The notes beneath the pieces were generated by a model. The model was not told the origin of the DNA, did not search any database, and saw only the letters and a program-made list of their open reading frames with translations. The translations under genes and the position numbers were made by a program. From NCBI GenBank assembly GCA_963070105.1, contig OY718807.1:10230483-10294482 (forward strand): 64,000 bases of DNA, given 5' to 3'. The stretch is from Litomosoides sigmodontis. Its lineage: Eukaryota; Nematoda; Chromadorea; Rhabditida; Onchocercidae. Shown here in pieces: positions 24,662 through 37,778 of this stretch (the first letter of the stretch is position 1; each line of letters begins with the position of its first letter).

Positions 24662-26378
24662 AAATTATTGAACTTATTTTAATTTCTACGATATTATGTG
24701 CAGATTACATGGATTAAAAAGAAGAAACATTTATAACTTTCATGAAAATTGCTTGCATGGCAGTCTTGTCGAATTATTGATTGCTTTCTGTATAAGTGGC
24801 TTCTTTAATTTGCTTGAAGCATTAAGAAATTATTTTGTTACTAGGTATTATTATCACTGGGGCAATATGGTGCTTGAAATTTTCTTTTGCATTATGGTTA
24901 GGTTTCCGAAAAACATTTCAAAAAAATCAGAATGATAAAAAAGTAAAATTGAAGTTGCACTTTGAAGACTTAACTGATTTTTTTCTAGTTAACACGAGAA
25001 AGACTGCACGGCGAACAATACTCATGGTTTATGTTGATTCATAGTGTCACATTTATTGCAGTCGTGTTAATTAGATGTCGCTTGATCACAACGATACGTC
25101 AAAGTTTTTTTTTAAACATTTTTTCCGTGTTTACTTATGATGGTCAAATTATATCACTGAAATGTTTCGTAGATTTGCATTATTTATCGTACCTTTCTAA
25201 AGTTACCTACGAGACTTTTTGAAGAGAACGGTTTAGATGATGTAACTGCTTTTGTCTTTGACAAGCAATGCATATTACAAGCCTTAGCAATCTTGCCATA
25301 GTCTTCAGTCAAGGGCTCGAGTTATTCCTCATCACTAATAAGCATCTCGTTACGAAAATCGTTTTGCTACTGACAAGATACTTCATGACAACTTCACTCA
25401 AAATTTGTTTTGATATCGTTTGTCTGTGTCCTTCATCTTTCCATTTTTTGTTTAACTTACTGTTCCTAAAGTTATCTGTTTATACCTCACTGTCAGTCAT
25501 CATCTGTATTACTGCTGGGGAGCAGGAGGTAGGTCTTTCACGTTACCCGGAATAACCCAGTAAAATATGGAGTTTTAGAAGCAGCTGTCTCTAGCAAGCA
25601 GAAAGAACTCCATATTTTTGTCTCTAATGAAACCCACGCTTTGCCGAGCATAATGTGTCTGCGATCTTACGACTGTGATGCAGCAAAGAGAATTCTTGAA
25701 AGCTGTTATCGCTTTCAATCGTCCTCATCAGTTTTTATCTTCGCATCCATGGATGACCAGATTAATTAAGGGTATCTGTTTCGGAGCGTATGCGTAATTA
25801 ATTAGCGGGTTTTTTCTTCCCTACTATCTTCTAACTTTATTGATAGTCGTGCTCAGTTGTTTATTTTTGCCGCCGATGCATAAATCTTAGGTATTCTTGT
25901 TGTTAGGACATTAAAACTAGTCGTAACGACTTTTACCTCATCGAAACTATTGTCTTTCAAAGGCAACAATATGTTTTTAATACATGAAATTAGATTTGTT
26001 TGTCGCGTATAATTGGATTTAAAATTTATGTAAGAAGATGCTCTTACGGTAGTTGTTCACTTGCCAGGTATACTGTGTGACATGCGTCGTAGCGTGAAAT
26101 AAGCCTGGTCTGTTTCAGAGTCTTACAAAGACACGGAACAGGACAGTAACATGGAGCAGTACACCAAAGATGTAAAGTAGTGGCAGGGTGATTAAGATTA
26201 TTTTTAAATCTAACATACAGTTGAAAGTAGTGGTGGATATCTTGTTGCATATTTTGTTGTGTTCGATTTATCTAATTAAATTTTAAGGTACTAATTTTGT
26301 TACTGTTCGGAAAAAAGTTCACTTTTAAGTTTATTTCCGGTCATTACTATATCCGCAATATTGTAAATTATCATTCAT
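24662..26378. other. Intergenic region
   Basis: About 1.7 kb, AT-rich. Open frames at 24696-25555 are hydrophobic by composition, overlap each other and have no supporting splice chain. No repeats or RNA genes are obvious. Confidence 0.4.
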
Positions 26379-29300
26379 ATGCAAAAAAAAAAAGTTGATA
26401 TCGATGTCGCACAAACTGGTCAGGATGACATAGAGGGGGAGGAGATCGAATCTGACAGCGAAGAAACGTTGCTGGAGCCACGATTCAAATATTCGAGGAT
26501 TTTGAATAATGTACCTGGGGTAAGTATCGAACATTGCTTTTTTAAGGAAAAAGAATATAACGAATTTGAGGATGGGATCATCCCCGACAAATAAATGTTG
26601 AAAGCTTGGGGAAAAATATCCGACAGAGAAAAAAAAATTTGCAAGAGGTGAAATTAAGTGAGATCGAAACTTATTTGAAATATTGCTCAAATTCCGATAA
26701 TAAAGTTTTTTCTATTTCGATTGCTTTATTACTAGATACTACGAAAGGATATGGCAACTTGCATGGCAATACATGATAAATTCGCAGCAGTGGGTAGTCG
26801 TTCTGGAAGCGTCTATATCATTGATCATTTCGGAAGTTTACATCCAGAAAATGTTAGTTTTGATTCTTCCGTACCATGTTTCATGAGAGAAGAGAATATA
26901 GCATTCAGACTGAGAAATACATAGTATTAGTTGGATTTCAATCCAGAGAATTGGCAGATGTAGTCAGTTTGAAGTTTGTTTTTCAGACACATTATTATAT
27001 ATTGTGAATACCTTTAAGATGCATCAAAAGTATTTCTGCTTTATAAATATGGATCTCCTCTTTTATAGACGCACTTTTGCCGGTTTCATGCAAGTACTAA
27101 AAGAAATAGAAGGAATTATTGTTTTTCAAACATTTATTTACTTACTTACTTACAAGTCAGCGCTACTGGTAAGGGTTCAACTGCAACGAAATTTCATTGA
27201 TGGTCGGCCATTCACTATAAAGCAGTAGTTAGGTGATTATATACATTTAGACAACACGGCATCATCGATGTCCCGTCACGAAAATATCGATTGATCCGAC
27301 AGGATCATACTTCGTCAGTTGCTCACAGGATGCTCGAGTCAGTGTTGCGGGAATTACCTCTTTCGAACTTGCCCAGGTTTTGTTTAATGAACACCGTTCT
27401 TTTGTAGTTCTTTCCTTATAATACTGTAGTTGAAATCTCTTGAGATAGTAAACGTACCTGCCTTACAGCATAGCTCCGGAGTGGAATTTATTTGAAAATG
27501 TTTTACATCTCCGAGGTAAAGATGAATTCTAATTATATGCATGCAAATCCTGTTCTGTGCTACAGTATGATCACATTTAATAAATTATTGTCTAATACAA
27601 TTTTGCATTGATTTTGATGTGATAAAGGATACTTTAGAAATCATTTTTAAGAGTAAATGACTTTCAAAAATAGAATGAGGGGTATCGTTCCTGAAATATT
27701 ACATCTCTTCGTTTCCTTATTATGACTGACAGCGAGGATGTAGAGTAATCAGACTACATTATCGTATCCGATACGTTGCTTGGTCTCTTCATCCATCGCT
27801 CCTAGTTTATCAGCAGCACTATTCAAATTTGAAATTACGACATCATGTCATTGTAGTTACAGGTTGTAGATTTAAAGTTAGCGGCGCGATCGGTAGCAAT
27901 AGATCCGGATTTTACAAAACGTGGTTTCGGACATATGTTTGTAACCGGAGAAAGGAATTTGCTGTTGCATCGTCGAACGTTTTTCGGTAGCTACAAAGAA
28001 AAGGTCGTCATTTTTGTTGTGTATGCCTTGCATGCATTTTAAGCCTCGCTCATAAAATGTCTTCATATGAGATACCTTCATCATCTTATATGAGCTCTGT
28101 TTGCAACTGCTCTTTTCCGTTGATCCTTGATTGTTATAGATAAATGCATTACATGTGCACTACAACCACTAGAATAGTGATGTCATGCATTCCTACCGTA
28201 AAATGTTGAAACTCAACACAGACAGTCATAAATACGAAAATCTATTTTTTCTCTTCTTTCCACATTCCATCCCGTTAAATGTAACCAAAACTGGATCACT
28301 TTTCAGGTATTATATGAAGGTATGGATTGTGATGGAATGATTACACAAATTTCTTGGCAAGATTGCTGCATTGCTTTTACGAATGAAACAGGAACTAGGA
28401 TATTTGATAAGTGAGTATTAGACGATTTCTAATCTTACCTTATTTTACTTAATCCACTAGCAAAGGTTTGGTTTTGGATTATTTTCTTCCATTTACAATT
28501 TATTGATGATGCTTTCATAACTGCTCTGTCAGCGATGTTGTTTACGTAGCAGTGCGATTCAACTGTTTTTGATAAGCTCAATATCTTGTTTTCTTTCCGA
28601 AATGCAAACCAGTTACTCGCATTAGTTCCATCTACACATGAAAAACACTCAACACTTGCAATCAAAGCTCGTCCGTCTCACTGTTGGATCAACAATGAGA
28701 CCCTTGCAATTGGTTGGTACGATACTGTTTCCGTATGTATAATTGTGAACTCATCTGATTCACAGGTAATTTTGCACAAACTTCTTCAAATTTTGAATAG
28801 GCTTAGCTGCTTCCACAAATTTGTTGTTAAGGAAGTTCCATCGAACAAAAATAAACAAGTGGAAGTGCATTACGCTTGGAAAGTCGATATGTATATAGTT
28901 GATATTTCATTCACACTTAGTGATGATAAATCATGTTTCTGGAAAGAAATAACGATTTTTGGGATGAAGAAGACAACAATTCAAAATGTACATCTTTCTT
29001 GTTCATTTCATAATTTGCTTTTATAATATTTAAAAGGGAGTGTTAGTTAAGAGTTTATTCATTTAAACGTTAATTGATGGTGTTGTTATAACGTTGAGTA
29101 ATCTGTCCTCTTCACTTTTTTATTAAAACAAATAAATGCTAGGACGGGCGAAGGAATAACTGCTTTACTTTCTTTCCACCATTATATCCTGGAAAAAGAT
29201 CTTCACTACAATTTATTTGCAAGTATTTTTAAGCCTACTAAGAATGAATGTGAGATGGTACTGGCGCTACTGGAGCCAGAGGATCCAAGCACATTTAATT

Positions 29301-32300
29301 TGACTACCGAAGACAGAATCGAGATGTATACTTCCGACCGACGCAACCTTTCTTTATTTCACATGTCTTCTCTTCCACATGAAAATGTGTATTTTTTGCT
29401 TGGCTGTCAGGAATTCATTGAGGTTAGCTTTTCTCTTTCTGAAACATAAATTACCGCGTTATCTATTACTGCATGTACCCGAAAGAAATTTGATCAGCTG
29501 GTCTTTTGTTGTTACTAATTTTAAGATCTAATCTGAAATCAAAGTAGTTTGAAAGTGCAACAGCTTCACTGTTTATAATTACAGTACAGCCACTGCTTCA
29601 TAAATACGTCACCTAACCATATTTTAACAGCGGCACATTTCCTGCCGTAACAGTACTGACTGCAACGGATTTATTGTTTCTTGCAGGCCCAACCATGTTC
29701 GGCCGACGATCGAGTACGATGGTATTTGGAGAACGATTTACTTCGTGATGCAATGCAATATGCAAATGAACACAAAGCTGAACTTGAATATTTAGATCCT
29801 GTTGATATTGGAAGACGTTATTTGCGCTCTCTCATCGAGCAAAAACGTTTCGCCGAAGCTGCAACAAATCTCAAAGCGGTCTGTGCAGAATTAATACGCA
29901 AGCTTTATTTATTACTCCATTTTTTTTCCGTTTATTTAAATATACAACACCATATCTCTACCAGATTTACCCTGCTTCTATATAAGGTCATGTAAAAAAT
30001 CCTCTCATCCGTAAATTCTGAGATTAAGTATCGTTTAATTATTTTGTAGTCGATTTAATTTAGTTTTCATTGATTTTACTAAAATATTTCTTTGTTCAAT
30101 ATTATGCAAATCATTTAATAATAAGGTATGTGGACGTCAAAAAGATCTGTGGGAATATTATGTAAATGAATTTGAACAAAATAATGTGGTTCTTCAATTG
30201 GCAAAATATCTTCCGGTAAAGGATCCTCAGCTGGAACCGGAATGTTATCAATGTGTACTGATTGCTGCATTACACAACCATCCAGTTTTATTTTATAACC
30301 TGGTCAAAGTTTGGAACCCAGACTTATTCCGAGTAGGTAGGTACTTAAGCTTATTCACAAAAACTTATTCACTCTGTCATGCATGGTTTATGTGAAATTT
30401 TTCGAATTGCAAATGAAGAGCAAAGGGGAAAATTTCCGCTTCAAATTAAGAGTTGTAATGCTTCAGGTGCAATAACCGATATGGCAATGAAACGGATTGT
30501 ACATGAAAGTGTGAATCCCCTATCAGAAAATGATGCGGTAGCTATTTATCGATCCCTGGCGCGACTTTATCTTTACGAACGAAAATATGATAAGGCTTTG
30601 ATGCTTTACATCATGCTAAACGACAAAACTGTTTTTCAGGTCATCGAGAAGTATCATCTCTTTGATCTAGTAAGTCTACACTTTTGTGATCTATCAAATT
30701 TAACCACTCCAATTTCATAAGAAAAACTTAATTTTTCTGGAATACAGCATTAAAGTGTTTAGAAAGTATTCATGCTGTTTGTCCCATTCCTCAAGCAGGA
30801 TTTCGATTCCAACAATCAAAAGATGGAGAGTAAAGAGCTAGAACAAAAACATGAATGCATGAATTATGTCCCACATCATAGGTTAAAAATGACTTGACAA
30901 AGCTGATGGGTATCGATACGAATTTGACAATACGACTGCTAATTGAAAATGCCGGAAGTCTTCCAACAAAAACAATCCTAACTCAGCTCACAATGTATCC
31001 GAAATTACAGGTTTATTTTGTTTTTTTTTTTTATTTTTCTGTTTAATTTTTAAGAAGAAATTTGACCGTTATTAAACAGTGATGTTTTTCAGATGGCGTA
31101 CTTGAATAGTCTATTTGAAAGGAATGAAGGGGAGGAATTTATTGATTTCGCTATAGGACTGTATGCTGAAAATGAACCGCGTCTTCTTCTACCGTTCCTT
31201 CGAAAAACAGCAATCTACGATATAGCAAAAGCCATTAATATCTGTGAAAAAAAGCAGTACATCAATGAGGTTCGTTGATTTGACGCTTTAAGCACGACTC
31301 AATTTTTAATTCATATTTTAATTGTGTTTTTTTATATATTTTTTAAATCATCCTAGGAAATGGCACGAATGACGTAATTATGTTAGACATGTCAAAGCAG
31401 AGCTCGATTTACCCATCCAGACTTAGCATGGCGGAGTATGGGATTGCCATCGCAGTCGACCGTGGCTTAGAATCGTTATAAATTATTGTTATCGAGTTGA
31501 AAGCTCGAGGAGTATAATATAATTTTCAGATGATTTATTTGTTGGGAAGAAGTGGAAATCGTATGAAAGCCTTAGACTTACTTGTAAACAAGCTTGGTCG
31601 AATTGATAGTGCAGTTGACTTTTGCCGTGAAAACGACGATTCGGACTTGTGGAATTCACTGGTTGATGCAGCTGTGAAACGACCGGATCACATTATGGAG
31701 CTTTTGAATACTGCTGGAAAATACGTTAATCCACTAAACATTATTGAAAAGGTTACTTTTTTTAGTTACATAAAATATTTCGCGTCAATAGCACGACATG
31801 TATTACCCGTTACTGTTGGCTTTTCGAATCTTTCATTTTACTGCATGCGTGTAGTGGAGACGGACTTCCATCTTATTTCACAAAAAATGAAGCTCTGAAA
31901 GACCTAAGTTTAGCTTAACAGCAAGGGTACGCTGGTAAGTTTGGTAATCACTTCCTGTAAACTCTTATTTTAAAACTTGGAGAAACTTATTTCAACAAAA
32001 TATGATCGTGATCTTCGAAAGCATAGAACTGGTGTCTTTTGGGGGAACATTCCGATTTTGAGCACTTCACCTTCCAGAAAGCTGTTTATTGCTTATGCTT
32101 AGACTGTGCCAATTATTATAAGCATCCCATGTTTTTAGATTCCAGAGCAGATGGACATTCCTGGGTTAAGAAATTTATTGGTAAAAATTTTGCGTGATTA
32201 TGAATTACTCGTTCAAATGCAGCGTGGATCTTTGCAAGTAACAGAAGCCGATAGCAACCAACTTTTCGCAAAATATTTATCAAATCGTAAACGTTCAACT

Positions 32301-32587
32301 TTCATCGGTTTCGATCAATATTGCATTGTGTGCAGGTGAAAGAACACTTTGAAATTAATACAATTTAAATTAGACATTTCAACGCTTCTTTTTCCTCCTT
32401 ATAGTTCGATTTTAGGGTAGCTCTACTACAACGCGAAAAGCCTACCGATTGCAGACATCCGAGTAGTGATATCACTGTTTACGGTTGTGGGCATTTAGTA
32501 CATACCCGTTGTCTCTATGCCCCTCATTCAGAGAAGAATGCTAGATGTCCTACGTGTTATGGATTACGTTTATATGGAAAACCTTAA
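26379..32587 (+). CDS. vps-41: VPS41, HOPS complex subunit with C-terminal RING-H2
   Basis: About sixteen exons, including 26379-26519, 26736-26852, 27251-27376, 27863-28003, 28307-28410, exon 6 ending 28765, exon 7 ending 28919, 29154-29422, 29687-29878, 30126-30336, 30467-30669, 30882-31010, 31093-31269, 31530-31751, 32139-32335 and 32416-32587; about 880 aa. After an acidic N-terminus, EPRFKYSRILN begins a beta-propeller (CMAIHDKFAAVGSRSGSVY, DPTGSYFVSCSQDARV). An alpha-solenoid follows (LARLYLYERKYDKALMLY, NEPRLLLPFLRKTAIYD). The C-terminus is a RING-H2 with CIVC, GCGH, H..C and CPTC. VPS41 tethers late endosomes and lysosomes in the HOPS complex. An in-frame stop precedes the ATG at 26379, fixing the start. 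The exon 6 acceptor and the exon 7 boundaries are not resolved; the rest joins in phase. Confidence 0.9.
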
Positions 32588-32619
32588 GGTGATCACGTTT
32601 TGGAAAACCTTAAGGTGAT
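32575..32619. repeat. 19-bp direct repeat across the vps-41 stop codon
   Basis: TGGAAAACCTTAAGGTGAT occurs at 32575-32593 and again at 32601-32619. The first copy contains the vps-41 stop codon (TAA 32585-32587). Confidence 0.9.
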
Positions 32620-33965
32620 AAATCACTGTTTACGAAATCCTATGGGGATAATTCTTCCTAAGAAACCACATGTAAAAAATTCCAAGTTTTTTGCAGCAGA
32701 AGTATCTGTTGCGATATCGGCTGATAAAGTTGAGTCACTTATTGAATCAACTTTTATGATTCTGTATTAGATTATAGCATGAACTGCTGTAAATAAAATT
32801 TAACGAAATTTGCACTCCTACCTAAATTCTGTACTTTAAATGGTATACATGGCTTTGAAATAATTAAAGCATCTCTAGCACGGCTTGCCTTTTGCATCCG
32901 AAATTGTATTATGTTTGTATTTTACATGTCAAATCTATAACCATGTATAATGTTAAACATTTCTGCTAAATATTATTACCCAAGTGCAAAATGGTAATTC
33001 AAATACCGACCCTGCGCAGTCTTAATATCACAGCAATGCCTCCGTAACTATTGTTAATAAAACTGGCATTTTATGCTATATTTGTAAGGACGACACCTAA
33101 CCAAGCCATGCCCTCAGTAACGCTTTAGTTGTAAGACGTAACTCCGATAGACCTGCAAAACACTTATTGCCTAGATGGAAGGATGTAAAAATGACAAAGG
33201 AAGGATGTAAGGATGTCAATGGGGAAAAATTAGGTTCCATTTACGTCAAAAAAGTCGCTACCGATCACGAGACCTGAGCATTTAGTTTTTGTAATAAATA
33301 ATAGTGTATAAAAATGAGAACTGAGTAATAAGAAACTCAAACAACCAAACAATTATACGTACGTTGAAAAAATGTGAAAGGGAAAAATTAAACAATATTA
33401 GGGTCCGGATAACGACCCATGTACCTCACAGTATATTTTAATGTTTTGCATCGATAAGCAATGGAAGGAGCAGAAAGCAAGACGTAAAGTGTTTGGGAGA
33501 AAAGTGAACAAGATAAGTCCATTTATTTGTTAGTGTGATAAGAGACTACTAATAAACGGTATCTCAACAATGAAAAGACCATATTATTTTTATTACGTAT
33601 TGTTTCCAGCAAAATACAAAAAAACGATATGTTGGTGATGGATATCACCAGTTTTTCAGGAAGTCAATATATAGGTATACTAAGTTTATAAGCAAGATGG
33701 ATAAATGGACGTTAAATCCTGGTCCCAACAAAAAGTATAGATATCACACACAGCCTTGAAACAAGATTTTGTATAACCTCAACAGGATACCTGGATAAAT
33801 GGGTTTCCAACTAGTCAAAAGTAAACAACTCATTAAACAATTTCGAATTTGCCAGTTTGGAGATGGGAAATTGGTTTAATAAATTAAATTAATACTTCAC
33901 CAACACGGTTAGTACAAACTTGCCACTACTGAAATTTTACTGGTGAAACGTGTATGAAAAATTTC
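32588..33965. other. Convergent intergenic region
   Basis: About 1.4 kb between the ends of vps-41 (plus) and the copper transporter (minus). AATAAA near 32791-32797 probably serves vps-41. I see no exon, RNA gene or clear repeat. Confidence 0.4.
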
Positions 33966-35292
33966 TTAATGGCATGCATCGCTGGAAAATGTATCCAAAT
34001 CATCAGTGAGTGGATTAAAACATTTTAAAATAGCAAACAACCAATGTCCGAAAACTGCACCCGCAATTACGGCTATGGTTAACCAAACATTATACGTCAT
34101 CGCAATAAGCATTAGGCAGTACGCCAGTGTCACTTGTACGAGATAAAGGACTGCCTGTAATGTAATGACAATTTATCTTAATGCTATACCAAATTTCACT
34201 CTTACTATACCTGTAATTGAGAAGGAACTAATCAAAGTAATAATTATAGATGCACTTACTTGCAAGAATCGGATTATTGGCGAGGTCTCCCTCCTTGTTG
34301 TCCTGAAAAATTGGAAAAAAAAGTATATAATTTTGAATTTTACATTTGACATACAAATACACTGGCTAGACCAGTAGAACCCTTAAAATTCCTTTTTGAC
34401 GTGGTGAAGTCCACTATAATATTTGCCAATTTTAGTAATTTCGATATTCTGTTGACGCAGATTAAAATATAAAACTGAAGCTTCAAAAGCGACTGGGAAA
34501 CTGTTTACGAACGTTGTAATAATTTTCAGAAAAAATTTCCATTTCAATAAGTATTTCTCAATAACCTAAATGGCAATCGATCATTTATAGAGCTACAAAT
34601 GCGCAAAAGGATTACTGCTCAACCTGTTCGAGACACGCTGGTAACCAGGTGGTAGAGTGACCGTCAAAGGAGCAGATACAGAAGAGTTACAAACAGTACG
34701 TTTATCATCTTGCTTTACTTCATCTTCTTTTCCTTCATCATTGGTATGACGGCAACTCGGTGGACATCGAGCAGCGGAAAGCTGCAGATAAACACGAAAC
34801 CACTTGATCCACTCGTAAAAACACGCAATTATGAAGATTAATAAACACGAAAGCAAGAGACCTGCAATTACTGCCGAAGTTAAACTACTAGTTTGAATAA
34901 ATATATTGTTATCAGTGAAACTGTTCCCTTCAATTTTCACATGTATATAACAACATGAATAACAGCGAGTTAAGAAAAAGATGAATTAGGCTCTGGAAAT
35001 CATAATACCAACGTTCAAAGAAAATGGGAAAGTTTCTGTCCTAACGAAAACAAATAACAATCTGATAGTCAGCGAATTAGCAAAGATGTTGAAATAATTA
35101 ACCACAGAATGATTCAATTTTCCAAAATTCGAATAAAATTATTTCATGATAACCAAAATGAAACCACATCTTCATAACATGCTCTCCATGTTCATGTTGA
35201 TGGCCATGTCCTTTTCCATGGTTTATTAATTCACCATCCATTTCATGAAGGTGATAATGGTCTACCTGTCCGAGCATTTCCTCCTTGTCCAT
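33966..35292 (-). CDS. CTR-family high-affinity copper transporter
   Basis: Four exons, 35103-35292, 34624-34927, 34260-34302 and 33966-34154, join in phase to give 241 aa. The N-terminus is His/Met-rich (HYHLHEMDG, GHGHQHEHGEH), a copper-gathering extracellular segment. It leads into VMKMWFHFGYHEIILFEFW, the family's M.FHFG entry to TM1. TM2 is SAVIAGLLLSCLLIFIIACF followed by YEWIKWFRV. After a cytosolic loop, TM3 carries the selectivity MxxxM (MLIAM) and a GxxxG helix-packing pair (GAVFG). The chain ends in CH, recalling the HCH tail of human CTR1. CTR proteins form trimers that move Cu(I) across the plasma or endosomal membrane. The exon 2 acceptor (TTGAAG) is weak but needed for phase. 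The upstream small gene ends only 188 bp away on the same strand. Confidence 0.87.
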
Positions 35293-35480
35293 TATTTGAA
35301 CGCTATGCCTCTGGCTCTCTTCAAAGGAAAGAAAATGTTTTATAAGCAGCAAACAAAAATGAATATGAAGAAATGTTGAGAATTCGTTCTGTAATTTCAA
35401 AGTAGATCAAAACTGTATAGCGTACAAGTATGAATAAACTTGCATATGAAATTAACTCTACCCATATTAGTCTCTGCTTT

Positions 35481-35782
35481 TTACTCGATAGTGCCTTCCG
35501 CGGCGATACAGTGCTGTCTGAATGAAATGCAAAACATTACCTAAGCTCATATGCCAAGCAAATCGCCATAACATGGGTCAATGTCCCTCCATATTCTGCA
35601 GTACACATCATCTTGCTGAATAAATAAAAACCTGATATATTATACTTCTTGTAATCATAATTAGTCGCTAATTCTTCGAGAAAGCTTTTCACACTATCTA
35701 GCCGATCAAATCTTGAAAGACCACTGCTGTTTGTTGGAGATGCATTCAGCTTTCCATGTGCGGGACGTGATGCAGCGCTCAT
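35481..35782 (-). CDS. Small protein of unknown family (92 aa), upstream of the copper transporter
   Basis: Two exons, 35541-35782 and 35481-35517, join in phase to give 92 aa. I do not recognise the family. It is polar at the N-terminus (residues 1-35, Ser/Asn-rich), then has a helical-looking stretch DSVKSFLEELATNYDY, a Tyr/Phe/Met-rich segment ISGFYLFSKMMCTAEYGG and THVMAICLAYELRQHC, ending AAEGTIE. There is no clear signal peptide or TM helix. The ATG lies six bases after an ATTTCAG acceptor, typical of SL addition. The next gene on the strand, the copper transporter, starts 188 bp after the stop, a spacing that fits a nematode operon. Confidence 0.6.
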
Positions 35783-35788
35783 GATTAT

Positions 35789-35796
35789 CTGAAATA
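35789..35796 (-). promoter_or_regulatory. Probable SL trans-splice acceptor
   Basis: On the minus strand CATATTTCAG ends at 35789, six bases before the ATG at 35782. There is no upstream coding exon in frame. Confidence 0.55.
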
Positions 35797-37778
35797 TGAT
35801 AAATCCCATAGCTAATGAATCACTCTTTTGATTTCTTGCATATAACCGAAATCCGTAAAATCACAAGCAAGTAATGCAAAATGATTATGAGGCAGTAAGC
35901 GGACACGCATCGGTAAATGAATCAGAGCCTAAGATACTGCTGAAATTTCTAGCATAGAGTGCCAATGAGGAAATTAAGCTGGATCCCACACCCCACTACT
36001 GAACTAGACGACTGAGACAACAACCTCAACAGATTCAAGCAAGATCAATATGGCGAATTTTCTCCAATGACTTGGTCAGTTTTCTTTACAAAAATTTGAA
36101 ATTAAACCCCAACCATATAAGCCAGACAAGTCTGTATGTACTGATAACCAATCCGAAATAGAGTTAAAAATAAACAGTGTACCAATCAACCACAAGTGCT
36201 ATTCACAATAAATGACAAAAATGAGAGCAGCCACGTATATTAAATTGCTAATAGCTATAGTTATTATTTCCGTCTACCATTTAATAATTGAACCAGTAAT
36301 TAAAATCCCACGAAATATTGTAGAAGAGTAGCTGAAACAATATTTCGTTTCGAAGAGCCACTATCAACAGTGGACGAAAAACTACGAAAGGTGAAACAGC
36401 TACCTTGCATAATTTGCCCATTTTCCAATACTACTAGATCTAATATCTATATGATACAGATTCAAATGTCCCCTGATGAAGGTACAATGCCAAGTGCTAT
36501 TGATAATAGCGAATGTAAATAGGCATTACTGATCACACATCATTCCTCATGTTCGAATAAACAACCGTATTTCTAATTTTCAGTTCACTTTTAAACAGTA
36601 ACATGATATGACAATAAGAAAATCGACTCTCAAATATGCTATCTGATCTACAATGCTTTCAATTCCAATGTCTAAAGAGGAAGAAATACACAAACAGGCA
36701 GAGAGTATCATCATTGAGCGAGGAATAAATTTTGAAAAACTTCACAGAAAATAACAAAGACATGAAATTCTCCCTCGAAAATTCTCTTACAGGCTATGAA
36801 CAGAGTTAAAGGGAACATCGTCAACAAATGCAATTCAAAAAACACATAAAAATGCTTTCATTTGGAAAAACATCCATTGGATTCTTCAATACCTACGCAA
36901 CATGAAGTGGCATTGAGGACAACTTTCAAGAGGGTTATGGAAATAAATAACCTTTCATGAAAACCCTCAAGTTTCATTTCCGGAGAATGTAAAGCTTACC
37001 TCCAGCGTTTTCTGAAGTTTTCGTTAGTAAATAATTTTTGGAAGGACCGAAATCTAATAAAAAAGGTTAAAATGTATGACATTAAAGAGTTAATAACTAA
37101 TTAAATTAAAACACAGAGTCATTAATATATTCCAGAGGCATAAAATGAAGGTACTGATAAGTCGGAAATTTCAAAAGATATTTAAATATAGAAAATCTCC
37201 AAACAAACCGCAATCACCGACCGAAGAAAAATAAGTTCTAGTGAAAAACGAAAACATTGGTAAAAATGAAAACACTGCTTACCTTAACCATTAATCATGA
37301 AAGCACTGCTTACCTAAGCTATTGATCAGGATGCAAAAACTTATATTTCTTAAACTTCATAAAAGAGCTCATTAGCAAGCGCACCATATTTACAGATTCT
37401 TAATATTTGCAATGTCATTATTATCTTTCTGTGTTTCAACTGTTCAACTTTTCACCATCGGAAAGCATACCTACTAATATGGGTAGTACCGCTGATAGTT
37501 CATCGTACTTTCGAAAAATTCATGACTTCATTTAGTTTTAAAATCTTGATAGAACTAAATCTGGCAAATGTTGTCTGCCAAAAAAGTATTAACCACATCG
37601 CGTCGAATAACTCAATTACTTCGATCTTGATATCACGATGAAAAAAACATTTTTCGCAAAATCCTTGACTATGCAATTTCCAGGGGCAAAATATCAATTA
37701 CGCTTTCAAAAAGAGACAATGGTGTTGCAAAAATGAAGAAACTTTGTTGAAGAATCATTTTTTTTACTGTGGGATATT
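35797..37778. other. Intergenic region
   Basis: About 2 kb between the small orphan gene and the 3' end of the apyrase, both on the minus strand. It is AT-rich and has no convincing exon. An imperfect tandem repeat of about 34 bp lies at 37262-37325 (CACTGCTTACCT occurs in both copies). Confidence 0.4.

Noticed and set aside
24696..25555. Hydrophobic open frames that could suggest multi-pass membrane exons
   Set aside because: Hydrophobicity follows from T-rich sequence; the frames overlap, lack a consistent splice chain and show no motif.
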